Assembly (NCBI GenBank): GCA_900618425.1
Contig: UZAN01046512.1
Location: forward strand, 1 to 12,071
Source: Echinostoma caproni
Lineage: Eukaryota; Platyhelminthes; Trematoda; Plagiorchiida; Echinostomatidae
Length of the DNA: 12,071 nucleotides
Reading direction: 5' to 3'
Within the stretch, counting starts at the first letter, position 1, and each line of letters begins with the position of its first letter. The position numbers and the translations under genes are program-made. Below the pieces are notes generated by a model, which was given only the letters and a program-made list of their open reading frames with translations, searched no databases and was not told the origin of the DNA. This document shows, piece after piece, positions 1 to 7,999 of the stretch.

Positions 1-1289
1 AGACGTCTGACATCTTTAAGAGAGATCAACACCCGTGAACAGCAAGTCGGATTCCGGTCTGGCTATGGATGTATTGATCAAATTTTTACGTTGAGTCAGA
101 TCGTTGAACTGCGTCACACCCACCGCCGACCAACGATCGTATTGTTCCTTGACCTAAAACGAGCCTTCGACTCAGTTTACCGCGAATCTCTGATGGGTTC
201 CCTTGTTCAAAAAGGAATGCCCCGGAAGTGCTTTGACTTATTTAGGTCACTGCGCTCACATAACTCCGGTCTATGAGGATTTACAACGAACTAGGTATGC
301 CGTTCGTCAACAGAGGCGGCGTTCGTCAAGGGTGCTCTATTTCACCGTTCCTGTTCAATTTCGTCGTAGACGAAATACTGGAGAACGCACTAAGTGGTTT
401 CCAAAACCTAGGTATTGTATGGGCGGCTGGAGAAAAGCGGTGCTATTTGGAGTACGCCGATGACAGCTGTCTGTTCGAATGTACGCAGGATGCACACAAC
501 GCACTTGATAGACTAGTAAGTGCGGTTGCCAAATTCGGTATGTGCTTTGCACCTTAAAAGTGTAAAGTTATGCTAAAGGACTGGGTTTCTACTACTCCCG
601 CTCTGAAACTCAACGGCCAGGAATTAAATATAGCGGATCACTTTTCATACTTAGGCACTTGAGTGACCAATGACGGAAGGGCAGCGAAGGAGGTTGCCGC
701 TCGCATTTCCAAGAGTCGAGCAGCAGAAGCAGGACTAAAAAACGTTTTCAGTGGACGTGATGTTTCACTAAAGTTGAAAGGTTGCGTTTATTGTTCTAGC
801 GTTTGTTCAGTTCTGCTTTATGGTTGTAAGACCTTGACTTTGTGAGTAGAAGATATCCATTGACTAAAAGTGTTCGATTATCGATGTTTCCGTAGTTTAG
901 CCCAGGTTGGATGGAGCGAACTGGTTAGTAATTCAGAGGTAAGCCGTCGTGTGTTTGGGAGTCTATCGGGTATAAACCTGTTAGCTCACCGAACATAGAT
1001 TACTAGGCTTCGCTGGCTAGGGCACGTATTGCGTATGTCCAGTCATCGCCTGCCGCATCGGACTTTATTCACTGTAACTAATCCGGGCTGGAGGAAACCA
1101 CGTGGAGGTCAACAGATGACGTGGAGACGAGTCATGAAGAAATGCAAAGAGCTGTTAGGTAGACTGGGTGTCACGCGCCTTCCAGGTTGGGGTCTGAAAG
1201 ACCCAGCGACTGGTCGGTTGGAAACATGGAAGGACATGGGAGCGAACGGATAGTTGTGGCGTTCTTGTTGTCATTTCTTATCAGGCTAG
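1..1289 (+). pseudogene. RTE-like non-LTR retrotransposon ORF, reverse transcriptase to C-terminus (RTE-0), decayed
   Basis: An intact copy would encode a reverse transcriptase that copies its own RNA at a nicked target. The piece enters at the left edge inside the RT domain. Visible in order: a GFRSGYGCIDQIFTL block (frame 1, about 49-93), motif A FLDLKRAFDSV (145-177), a shift to frame 3 near 265-275, motif B GGVRQGCSISPFLFNF (315-362), motif C YADD (453-464), YLGT about 646-659, and the C-terminal RLRWLGHVLRM block (1005-1037) followed by PRGGQQMTWRR and LPGWG. In-frame stops lie at 555, 660, 843, 861, 996 and 1251; the reading frame ends at 1287-1289 after a WRSCC motif. The RLRWLGHVL and GW-K-RGGQ-TW blocks are what I associate with fluke RTE elements. 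Its sequence differs clearly from RTE-A further right, so it is a separate subfamily. The endonuclease half lies outside the window or is missing. Confidence 0.85.
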
Positions 1290-1762
1290 AATGCTTGAAA
1301 CGGTATGTATGCATACTTCGATTGCGTACTCTGTGCGTTGACCATAGTGGCTCACCTTCTTCTCTATTCCTCAAAGTAGTTATAATCCCTGTCCACCTTG
1401 AATTTTACCACTAACCTTGTATGCAATGCGAGTTTGACATAGAGTTTTACTTCACTGTATGTCGCTGTAAGATGATGAAGCCGGTGATAGGTTTAAAAGT
1501 AACGTTGATTAAACTTATTCCTCTGCGGTTTTCACCAGCGGATCTGTGGTCTTTCCCGTAATTCAGTAAGATGACCGATGTACACCATCCCAAGTTGAGC
1601 CCAGGAGTTCCGTCAACTCCAAACACAAGACTGAGCTTGCGTCCTTAAAAACGGATGGGGTCAATCTGTCCGGGTCGGAAGCCTCAAACCTTTCGCGCGA
1701 GCCCCTCGATTGGCTGCACTACACTTACATTCTCTCCTTCACATTGTTGAAATTTAAACATC
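1290..1762. other. Unassigned spacer between RTE-0 and the CR1-like element
   Basis: No convincing coding region on either strand. The left part is likely the 3' untranslated tail of RTE-0, and the right part may be the 5' untranslated region or an ORF1 remnant of the CR1-like element. Neither boundary is marked by a target duplication or simple-repeat tail that I can see. Confidence 0.4.
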
Positions 1763-2584
1763 ATGCGTCGTTGTTACTCAAGGGATCAAATTATTTGCGT
1801 CAAACGTGCCGGGACATCTGTTGATGGTTCATCGGTTTGTGCGACTCCAGTTTCTCACTGTCCAGGTTGGACCAAAAAGTGCAAGCGTTCAGGATTGCAG
1901 GTTGCCGTTAATTGCACCCTTTTGGCCAAGATGACTGTTCCATCATTTTTCATCATTAACACTCGGTCCCATTTTCCGAAGATGTCGGATTTGACTAGTG
2001 TCCTCTGATCTAGGATTTATACAAACCAGTGTGCAGTCTGTGTACAAGAATCCTAGTTGAATGGGGATATAGATTATTTTCTAGTGTTTATAGACGGGTT
2101 ACAATTTTACCGACAGAATCGTGGAACCGAAGGAAAAAAACTGGATAGGGTGTTGTGACAAAAGTCAACGTCTCCGGGTGCGGCAAGTCCCATATTATTT
2201 TTCAACACTGCTCAAAAGGTATTGAGTGCCTAACCGTGCAGTATCACAATAATTTCTCGTTTTATTCACACAATATTGACTAGCTGGTATATGGCACCTT
2301 ACTGTAAACAATCTAATCATATATTATTCTTCGACTCGTTCATACTGTTTATTGAACCACTTTTAGATGTTAACCTGTACATAATCGTTGGCGACTTTAA
2401 CCATACTAGTACTTGTCCTCATGAGGTACGAAAACAGATCTTTATCATTCATCCACAAGAGGTAATTCTATACTGGACAGAGTAATCACCAACTACCCAA
2501 CCCTTCTTTCCTTAGCACTAAAAGCACCTATTTCCTCCCGCGACCACTGTTTGCTCTTAGTTCGACCTAAATTTTATTCGCACT
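1763..2584 (+). pseudogene. CR1-like ORF2, apurinic-type endonuclease domain (CR1-1), decayed
   Basis: This is the endonuclease that nicks target DNA in Jockey/CR1-group elements. Frame 2 carries the N-terminal block IINTRSHFPKMSDL with its conserved Asn at 1958-1960, an ES(stop)L motif at 2048-2059 that corresponds to the catalytic-Glu E-(S/T)-W-L motif with Trp turned to stop, then FIDGLQFYRQNR, and GDFN (2390-2401). Near 2455 the frame shifts to frame 1, which holds RGNSILDRVITNYPTL and the C-terminal SSRDH motif (2533-2547) followed by LLLVRP. A pair of compensating shifts is likely near 2215-2275, where the family-like IECLTVQ reads in frame 3. Stops occur at 2006 and 2054. The stretch 1763-1930 is open but unrecognised; it may be the ORF2 start or an upstream remnant. 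The domain order matches CR1 ORF2, and linker and RT follow without a break. Confidence 0.78.
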
Positions 2585-3824
2585 GTGCATAAAAATCTTT
2601 CTCTTGATCTGACCAAATCAGATTTCTTCTTCGTAACTTCTCCCTTGCAAGTGTTTCACATTTCTCAATCTCTCAGGAAGGTCTCTTTTCATCATCTTTT
2701 CTTCTCTACTCACATGTGTCCCTCCTATTCACCCAAACAATCAATGCCATTTATCATTACTGCTGCCTTGTTCACAGCCTATATGTGTCCAACGGAAGAA
2801 TAAACTCTCCCTTACTGAAGTCGCTGCGACGGCACAAGGAACATGTGTACAAGTCTCACAATGCCTCAGCTGTCAAGTATTTTTCCAGGCTTATCAAAGC
2901 TGAAGTAAGTAGATTGAACGCATTATTTTCCGATAGAATTCCGAGGGATGGAAACAGCGAACACCTGCAGCAAGGTATATGACCTCCCTGTGGATGGAAG
3001 AAAGTACGATCTAAGCTGGATGTGGATGTTGATGATCTCAATGCCGTATTCCTGTGCCAGCCATCGGACATTCTTCCTGCCTACTCGTCACATAATCTTT
3101 TTAATTTGCAACCGTTCTCATATTGTGGTGTGTTAAAACTTTTAACTACTTGAAATTCGTCTTCTGCTGCAGGCCCGGATGATTTACCTCCAGCTCTCTT
3201 CAAACATGGTGCTGCTTGCCTAGCTGGGGCAATAACCTCCATTGTAAACGAATATCTTCTACTTCTAATATCCCCGAATGTTGGAGGCCGGTCATAATGA
3301 TACCACTCCCCAAAGCATCCAAATCTTCGATCCTCTCAATGTTTTCGTCTCAGCGTTAATATCTACAGCTCTTCAATTGATTGAAAAGGCCATCCTCAAA
3401 CGCCTTCAGCAGTCTATAAACATTCCCAGTGATCCGTTACAGTTTGCTTACGAGCCTAATAGATCCACCTTGGAAGCAGTCTCCACCTTTATTCATTTTA
3501 TCACGAAGTCTTTGAGCAACCCTGTTAAGTCTGTTCGGTGTGCTTTTTCTGGACGTTTCTTCAGCATTTGACTTCATTCCTCGATCTAAGTTGTTACAAA
3601 ACCTGAAATCGTTTGAATGCCCCAAGCAATTGTTAGCATGGTCATCCAACTATTTTACCGATAGAGTACAAATCAATGGATTGGGGAAGGCTTCATCTAA
3701 ACACTTAGTCAACAACCTAGAAGTTCTTTAAGGAGCTGTGCCATCCCCATACTTATTTGCTACTTATATTTGTGATATTCCCTGTGTTTCTCCCGCACAA
3801 ATTTCGAAATATGCAGATGACACC
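2585..3824 (+). pseudogene. CR1-like ORF2, linker and first half of reverse transcriptase (CR1-1), decayed
   Basis: Continues CR1-1. Frame 1 holds the linker (RINSPLLKSLRRHKEHVYKS, about 2791-2850, then LDVDVDDLNAVF) with stops at 2980 and 3151, leading into AAGPDDLPPALFKH about 3166-3207. Frames then change repeatedly: frame 3 for RPVIMIPLPKASKSS near 3285-3335, frame 2 for LISTALQLIEKAILKRLQ and QFAYEPNRST (about 3355-3470), frame 3 for motif A LFLDVSSAFDFI (3543-3578), NYFTDRVQ, motif B with its leading Gln now a TAA stop (3729-3731, then GAVPSPYLFATYI), and motif C YADD at 3810-3821. Right after YADD-T the CR1 homology stops and an RTE segment begins; the missing continuation (T)LLCQR reappears at 7995. 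The sequence is therefore an interrupted copy rather than a truncated one. Confidence 0.85.
3817..3821 (+). repeat. Possible left target-site duplication (ATGAC) of the insertion in CR1-1
   Basis: The five bases ATGAC, part of the YADD codons of CR1-1, recur at 7995-7999, exactly where CR1-1 coding sequence resumes. This is the expected place for a target-site duplication around the 3825-7994 block. Five bases can match by chance, so support comes from the position, not the length. Confidence 0.5.
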
Positions 3825-3827
3825 AAA

Positions 3828-4410
3828 AAGGGCTCTCCCCATCGGTTTTTAAGGATGGAGGCTCAGCCTTGGTTTGGGAGTTAACAAAACTCCTGGAATC
3901 AGTGTGGGAAAGAGAACAGGTTCCAACTGAATGGTGTGAACGGATCATCATACCGATTTACAAGAAAGGTGACAGATCCTCGTGTGAAAACCACAGAGGA
4001 ATTAGTTTAATCAATATCGTCTCTAAACTTCTCGCGGGCATCATACTTCGTCGATTGTGTGCCGCGCGTGAAGAGTGCACACGTGAGAACCAGGCTGGCT
4101 TTAGACTTGGTCGAGGTTTTATCAACCACATTTTCACTCTTCGCCAAACCGACATTACTTTCGCAGACCCACCATCTCTATCTTACTCGATCTGAAAGCG
4201 ACTTTCGATTCAGTCGACCGTTCTAAACCCTGACGTTGCCTTTCTCTGAAAAGTGTGCCAAAGAAGTTGATTTCAATATCACAATCTCCTTATACTCATA
4301 GCCGTAGTCGAGTCCAGGCTTACGGCATTTTTTCGTCCGAGTTCACTAAACAAAGTGGTGCTCGTCAAGACTACCCTCTCTCTCCTTTCCTATCTAGCTT
4401 TGTTATAGAT
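3828..4410 (+). pseudogene. RTE-like reverse transcriptase, first half (RTE-A), 5'-truncated and decayed
   Basis: Begins abruptly at a GLSPSVFKDGGSALVWEL segment, the region just before the RT domain of RTE elements, so endonuclease and N-terminus are missing. Frame 2 shows ESVWEREQVPTEW, PIYKKGDRSSCENHRGISLI, a block ending RENQAGFRLGRGF, and HIFTLRQ (about 4120-4149). A deletion near 4150 moves the reading to frame 1, with HYFRRPTISILLDL leading into motif A LDLKATFDSVDR (4186-4221; note Ala to Thr), a TGA at 4231-4233, VQAYGIFSSEFTKQSG, and motif B SGARQDYPLSPFLSSF (4354-4401), where the usual RQGC has become RQDY. Reading stops at VID (4402-4410), where a CR1 3' fragment is inserted; the rest continues from 4731. 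Altered motif B plus the frameshift make this copy inactive. Confidence 0.88.
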
Positions 4411-4730
4411 CTCACAGATCCTGACCAAACATTGCATGCAGAACTGACACTTCGTCGTTCCCATCATTCAACACGCTCCCAATTCCACCAAATTTCATCT
4501 CGAATTAAAGCCTATGGCAATTCATCCATACCGTATCTTTCCCGTCTACTCGCAAACAAAGAGTGGAAAATAAGTGAACTTTGTCTTAACCTTGAATTAT
4601 GAAATGTCTCCATGCCTGTAGAAACTTTTCTCCTCGTTAATTATGTACATTGTGACGGTTAGTGTGTATGACTTTTAACTGAAATGCGATCTCCAGTGCA
4701 AACGTTATACAAAATACAAATACACAAATA
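4411..4730 (+). mobile_element. 5'-truncated CR1-like 3' end inserted in RTE-A (CR1-2)
   Basis: Open from the RTE frame into a C-terminal CR1 peptide: DPDQTLHAELTLRRSHHSTR, then FHQISSRIKAYG and IPYLSRLLANKE, stopping at 4600-4602. The same peptide region occurs at 8541-8705 in CR1-1 (FHQISSRITAY, IPYLRRLLTNKE). The non-coding tails also align (AAATGTCTCCAT, TTATGTAC-TTGTGAC, GTGTATGA) and both copies end in AATACACAAATA. Homology to CR1-1 begins at CTC-CAGATCCTG (4411 versus 8541), giving a fragment of about 320 bp. RTE coding resumes immediately after it with METALSLCGNSG. Strong 5' truncation with an intact 3' end is typical of target-primed insertion. I see no target-site duplication longer than two or three bases. 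Confidence 0.85.
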
Positions 4731-5639
4731 TGGAAACAGCCCTATCCTTGTGCGGGAATAGCGGCATCGATTTACTCCCAGATGGCAAGGTGTTTGATCT
4801 GTATTATGCGGACGACATTGTGCAACTGAGCGAAGATCCAGGTAAGTTGCAAGCTTTTCTGATTAGTTTGAGTGCTAGTGTAGCCATGTTCGTTAGGCGT
4901 TTGTGCACCTTCAAAGTGTAAAATTTTACAATAAGACTGGACCAACACCCAGACTCACTTTAATCGGAGGCGTAATAGAGCAAGTGGATAAGTTTTGTTA
5001 TTTGGGCAGCTGCATCTCACCCGGTGGACGCATCACGGATGAAGTGTCACCTCGCATACAGAAGGCCCGATTAGCAATTGCTAACTTGAGACATCTGTGG
5101 CACCGTCGCGACATCCGGCTGTTTGATAAGAATTGAGATCATGCTTCAACAGTTCGGCCAGTTCTTCTATACGCTACAGAAACTTGGCCATTAAAGTAAA
5201 CAGGATAAAGATAGACTGTCGGTGTTTGAACTCCGCTGTCTACGTCTCATTGCACGGGTCTGGTGGGGAAACTGTACGAGCAACGCTGGGGTCAGGCGTA
5301 AAGTTTTAGGCAACCGCGGTCGCCCACTGGAGCAAGTGGTCGGCCTCCACAGATGACGTTGGCTGGGGCATGTGTTATGCATATCACCAGATAGGTTGCC
5401 ACGGCGAGCGATGTTTGCCAAGGTAGGTAGTGGGTTTAAGAAAGCCAAGGGTGATCAAGCTAAGACCTGGCATGAGAGTATGAAAACCCTAACCGGGAGT
5501 CTGGGTCACATAGGTCCCGTTAGGCTCCCTGAATGGAGACCTCGGGATGATCGTACCTGATGGTTAGGGACACTGAGTGATATGGCTGTGTCGTAAACAG
5601 TGGCGGTCTTGCATCTTCTCAATTTCTTTGCAATCTTAG
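4731..5639 (+). pseudogene. RTE-like reverse transcriptase, second half and C-terminus (RTE-A), decayed
   Basis: Resumes RTE-A after the CR1-2 insertion. Frame 2: METALSLCGNSGIDLLPDG, motif C as YYADDIVQL (YADD at 4805-4816) and the SEDPGKLQAF block. Near 4900 it shifts to frame 1: VIEQVDKFCYLGSCISPGG, RIQKARLAIANLRHLWHRRD. Between about 5133 and 5215 it is badly broken, with a VRPVLLYATETWPLK remnant. Frame 2 returns from about 5217 with LSVFELRCLRLIARVWWGN, EQVVGLHR, a TGA (5354-5356) in place of the Arg expected before RWLGHVL, DRLPRRAMFAKVGSGFKK and AKTWHESMKTLTG, TGA at 5558-5560, and a last shift to reach KQWRSCIFSISLQS with stop 5637-5639. The C-terminal region closely matches the minus-strand copy RTE-B, so both belong to one subfamily, distinct from RTE-0. 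Confidence 0.88.
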
Positions 5640-5790
5640 ACAACTGAAATTCCCCATTTTTGTTTGAATCTGCTTTCAGTCTTTCTGTCTTTCCCTATTG
5701 TTCACCTAAATGGGCAGACAAAAGACAGTAACGAAAACCGGCGCACAAAAGTGCGTGGATAGTGGTGGTTTAAATTGAAAACTGAAACCT
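5640..5790 (+). repeat. RTE-A 3' untranslated tail, direct repeat of the RTE-C tail
   Basis: From CAGTGG at 5598 onward this stretch repeats almost exactly at 7810-7945, including TTAGACAACTGAAATTCCCC, the GAATCTGCTTTCAGTC run and AAATGGGCAG-CAAAAGACAG, with one T added in the second copy. It continues with ACCGGCGCACAAAAGTGC, also found in RTE-B (reverse complement near 7430-7450), and ends near TTGAAAACTGAAAC. RTE-B and RTE-C end in CTGAACTGAAC and CTGGACTGAAC, so short CTGAA-type repeats form the 3' terminus of this subfamily. Confidence 0.8.
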
Positions 5791-6183
5791 TTTCCACTTC
5801 ATTTGGGGGAGAGAAGCTTTTTTCAAAATTAGCAAACTCCGTTTCAGCACCTGTTCAAAACAGAATGACAGATCAAGATGCGAAAACTATCGGGGGTATC
5901 AGCCTCATTGAATCCTGTGGCCAAATTGTTTGCAGTGATATTGTCTATCCGTTTCTCACTGTTCAAAGATGCCTGCACCCACCCGAACAANGAGGGGTTT
6001 AGCCGCGGAAGATGACACACCTGAGCGTGATGAATAGCAGACGGACTAAACCCCATGGTCAAGAGGGCCTGCTGTTCAATGATGTAAACCGGCAATTTAA
6101 GCCCCGGGACTTGGAGTGGCGAACCACGTAAGGCCCCGCTAGGTTATGAGTGGTATTGAACCAGACGACAGCAAAGCTGCCTA
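5791..6183. other. Unassigned segment with one ambiguous base
   Basis: No gene recognised on either strand. It contains the only ambiguous base of the window (N at 5991), which sits next to a 9-bp inverted repeat. The right end may belong to the eroded third non-LTR element, but no RT motif is readable before about 6184. Confidence 0.4.
5994..6054. repeat. 9-bp perfect inverted repeat
   Basis: GGGGTTTAG at 5994-6002 pairs perfectly with CTAAACCCC at 6046-6054, enclosing 43 bases. It could be a hairpin in a retroelement transcript or the arms of an old insertion. The neighbouring N at 5991 may reflect assembly difficulty here. Confidence 0.6.
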
Positions 6184-7044
6184 CCACTCTTTACTCTCCG
6201 TAAGATTTTGAAACACCGCTACAAGTTACAATAGAACAGCATGTTTCGCCGACTTCCGCGATGCCTTTGACTCAGTCGACAGAGAATCTTTGTGATGCAT
6301 ATGGTGGTCCGATGGGATGTTCAAGTATAGCGGGCTTTCAAAGCCGTACTACTCAGGGACCCTGGCACACGTCCGTACCTCTGTACACAGAATAATCAGC
6401 TGGGTTTACACTAAGCCCTGGAGTTAGGCAAGGCTGTCCCCTATAGCTGGTGTTATTGAATTGTACCGTAGAATGGATCATGCAAACAAGTGTTTCAAAT
6501 AGCCTCTGCTGAGGAAGCCTTACTCACTGCCTTCTCGTGGCTTAGGTGTTTTCCCATCAAAGTGAGAAGACGAAAAGTCGACAACCAAGGCTATAATTGG
6601 GTTGGTGGACCACCGGTAGTTCACCTGATGGGGGGGGGGGTCGGCCGAAAACCCTGATTTCAAAACAACCACGAGGAAGCTTACGAACCACACCTTCCCG
6701 GTTGCGGCGGTGGTCACCGGCTCAATTGGGCATCGAGGTGTATTGGCCATCTTGGACGTATGATCCGATGAACTGGGCACGGTCCATCACTGGATTGCAG
6801 TTTCCAGTGGTTTGACCATGTGCTCCAAAGGCCCTACACTCATTTCTCGCGGCAGACTGTTGCACTTGGACCGTGCCGTGGATGGCGTTACCGACTCGGT
6901 GGTCAAGTGAAGACCTAGGGCAGTACGATCAAGTCAGAATTTGAATTACTGGGCCTCCGATCCATATATGGAATTCGTAAATGGGAACAAAACTAGGTCT
7001 CATGCTGTGCCAACCTTGCCGCCGATCATCAAGCATGGGCTGGG
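6184..7044 (+). pseudogene. Third, highly eroded non-LTR reverse transcriptase lineage
   Basis: Fragments of an RT appear in order but in scattered frames. FTLRKILKHRYKLQ (from 6190) precedes motif A, read as FADFRDAFDSVDRESL (about 6245-6292, then TGA). Motif B survives as PGVRQGCPL (about 6418-6447, then TAG). No YADD is readable. A C-terminal block in frame 1 reads WFDHVLQRPYTHFSRQTVAL (6808-6867), then GWRYRLGGQVKT, SIYGIRKWEQN and NLAADHQAWAG (7012-7044), with stops at 6916 and 6994. The WF-HVL and AAD-QAW pattern differs from both RTE-0 and RTE-A, where the equivalents are WLGHVLRM and WRSC, so I treat this as another lineage. The stretch about 6490-6700 does not fit an RT and could be an insertion or severe decay. 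This is the most eroded element in the window, probably among the oldest. Confidence 0.7.
6630..6640 (+). repeat. Run of 11 G
   Basis: A homopolymer of 11 consecutive G lies inside the unreadable part of the third RT lineage. Such runs expand and are error-prone to sequence, so the exact length is uncertain. Confidence 0.9.
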
Positions 7045-7397
7045 AAGCCGGCTTATCCTCCAGCGGGAGTTAGTCACTTAAAAGTAAGGATACGGACCAT
7101 GCTTGTTACGAGCCATTTCTCCTTACATCTGGAAAACAATCGCAATAAAGCCAACGGCAACAGATACCCGCAAACAATTTCAGCGATAGTTGTAAACGGG
7201 CCTTCGAAGTGGGGCTCTTTAATTGCCTACCAGTTCAACCACCAATCAAAGGACTTAACGTACACTGGAATCAAATCATGGAAAGTATCGAAATGCCAAT
7301 CAGAAAAACGGCGAATTCGTGCGTGCGATTGAAACAGAAACGATGGATATCATGTATCTCGGCTGCCTTGCTGGATGCCTGCAGAACACTTCCCCCT
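7045..7397. other. Unassigned segment
   Basis: Two overlapping plus-strand open frames of about 70 codons occur, but neither shows a motif or composition that I recognise. Probably the tail of the third RT lineage plus unrelated sequence. The right boundary is the 3' terminus of the minus-strand RTE-B. Confidence 0.4.
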
Positions 7398-7810
7398 GTT
7401 CAGTTCAGTTTTTACAACCATTAACCATGCACTTTCGTGCGCCGGTTTTGGTTGCCCATTTGGATAAAAGAGCGAAATGTAGATTGGAATGTCGAAACAA
7501 ATTCAAGCGGAAGGTGGGGAATTCATATAGAGTGGAGTTAGGAGAATAACGAGTGGATGCACGAGCGCCACTGTTTGCGACACCCAGCCATGTCACTCAG
7601 TGTCGTTAACCATTGGTGACCATCATCCCGAGGTCCCCATCCAGGGAGCCTAACGGGGCCTATTTGACGTAGTCTCCTGGTTAGGGTTTTCATACTCTCA
7701 TGCCAGGTCTTAGTTTGACCGCCCTTGATTTTTTCCAATCGCTACCAGCCTTGGCAAACATCACTCGCCGCGGCAACCTATCTGGCGACATACGTTACAC
7801 ATGTCCCAAC
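7398..7810 (-). pseudogene. RTE-like C-terminus and 3' tail on the minus strand (RTE-B), 5'-truncated
   Basis: Read on the minus strand from 7810, it starts within the LGHVL region (TTGGGACATGTG, LGHV), followed by the DRLPRRAMF equivalent with a stop, then an open frame (7738-7538) with GGQTKTWHESMKTLTRRL, GPVRLPGWGPRDDG, TLSDMAGCRKQWRSCIHS and stop at 7540-7538. A 3' tail follows with TCCAAATGGGCAACCAAAAC, CGGCGCACGAAAGTGC and terminal CTGAACTGAAC ending at 7398. The peptide is close to RTE-A at 5400-5620, and this copy is less broken there. It abuts the plus-strand RTE-C at 7810/7811, so the two lie head to head with their 3' termini pointing outward. Because both contain 3' tails, this is two copies, not one twin-primed inversion. 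Confidence 0.82.
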
Positions 7811-7994
7811 AGTGGTGGCCTGGTTTCTTCTCAATTTGTTTGAAATCTTAGACAACTGAAATTCCCCATTTTTTGTTTGAATCTGCTTTCAGTCTTTCTG
7901 TCTTTCCCTATTATTTATCCAAATGGGCAGCCAAAAGACAGCAACCAAAAGGGTCACATGGAAATGGTTGTTTAAGCTGGACTGGACTGAACAA
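7811..7994 (+). mobile_element. RTE 3' tail (RTE-C), severely 5'-truncated
   Basis: Starts at AGTGGTGGCC, matching RTE-A from 5599 (the codons for the last residues, QW onward; stop TAG 7849-7851), and repeats the RTE-A 3' tail nearly base for base to about 7945. It ends GTTTAAGCTGGACTGGACTGAAC, a CTGGA/CTGAA short-repeat terminus like that of RTE-B, immediately before ATGAC at 7995, where CR1-1 resumes. It could be an independent short copy, or the original 3' end of the RTE whose body is RTE-A, since 5597 and 7811 join without a gap. Confidence 0.78.
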
Positions 7995-7999
7995 ATGAC
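7995..7999 (+). repeat. Possible right target-site duplication (ATGAC)
   Basis: Matches 3817-3821 and marks the point where CR1-1 coding resumes after the RTE terminus. Short, so chance identity is possible, but its position agrees with the coding continuity. Confidence 0.5.

Larger units (their letters stand above)
3825..7994. mobile_element. Composite RTE-rich block inserted in CR1-1
   Basis: This 4.2-kb block splits the CR1-1 reverse transcriptase between YADD and the next residues. It starts within a few bases of a 5'-truncated plus-strand RTE (RTE-A) and ends at an RTE-type 3' terminus (ending CTGGACTGAAC) that directly abuts the resumed CR1. The inside is not one element: it contains RTE-A with a CR1 fragment in it, an eroded third RT lineage, a minus-strand RTE fragment and a second plus-strand RTE tail. 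It could have begun as one RTE insertion later expanded by further insertions or duplication, or as several independent events. Confidence 0.6.

Noticed and set aside
6520..6780. 86-codon minus-strand open frame, with an overlapping 72-codon plus-strand one
   Set aside because: No motif; both lie inside decayed RT sequence around an 11-G run and look like chance open frames.
7099..7549. Three overlapping plus-strand open frames
   Set aside because: No recognisable domain; the last one runs antisense through the RTE-B 3' tail.
7398..7994. Twin-priming inversion of a single RTE copy
   Set aside because: The inverted part (7398-7810) has its own full 3' tail and terminus, so it overlaps the plus-strand part instead of being its upstream half.
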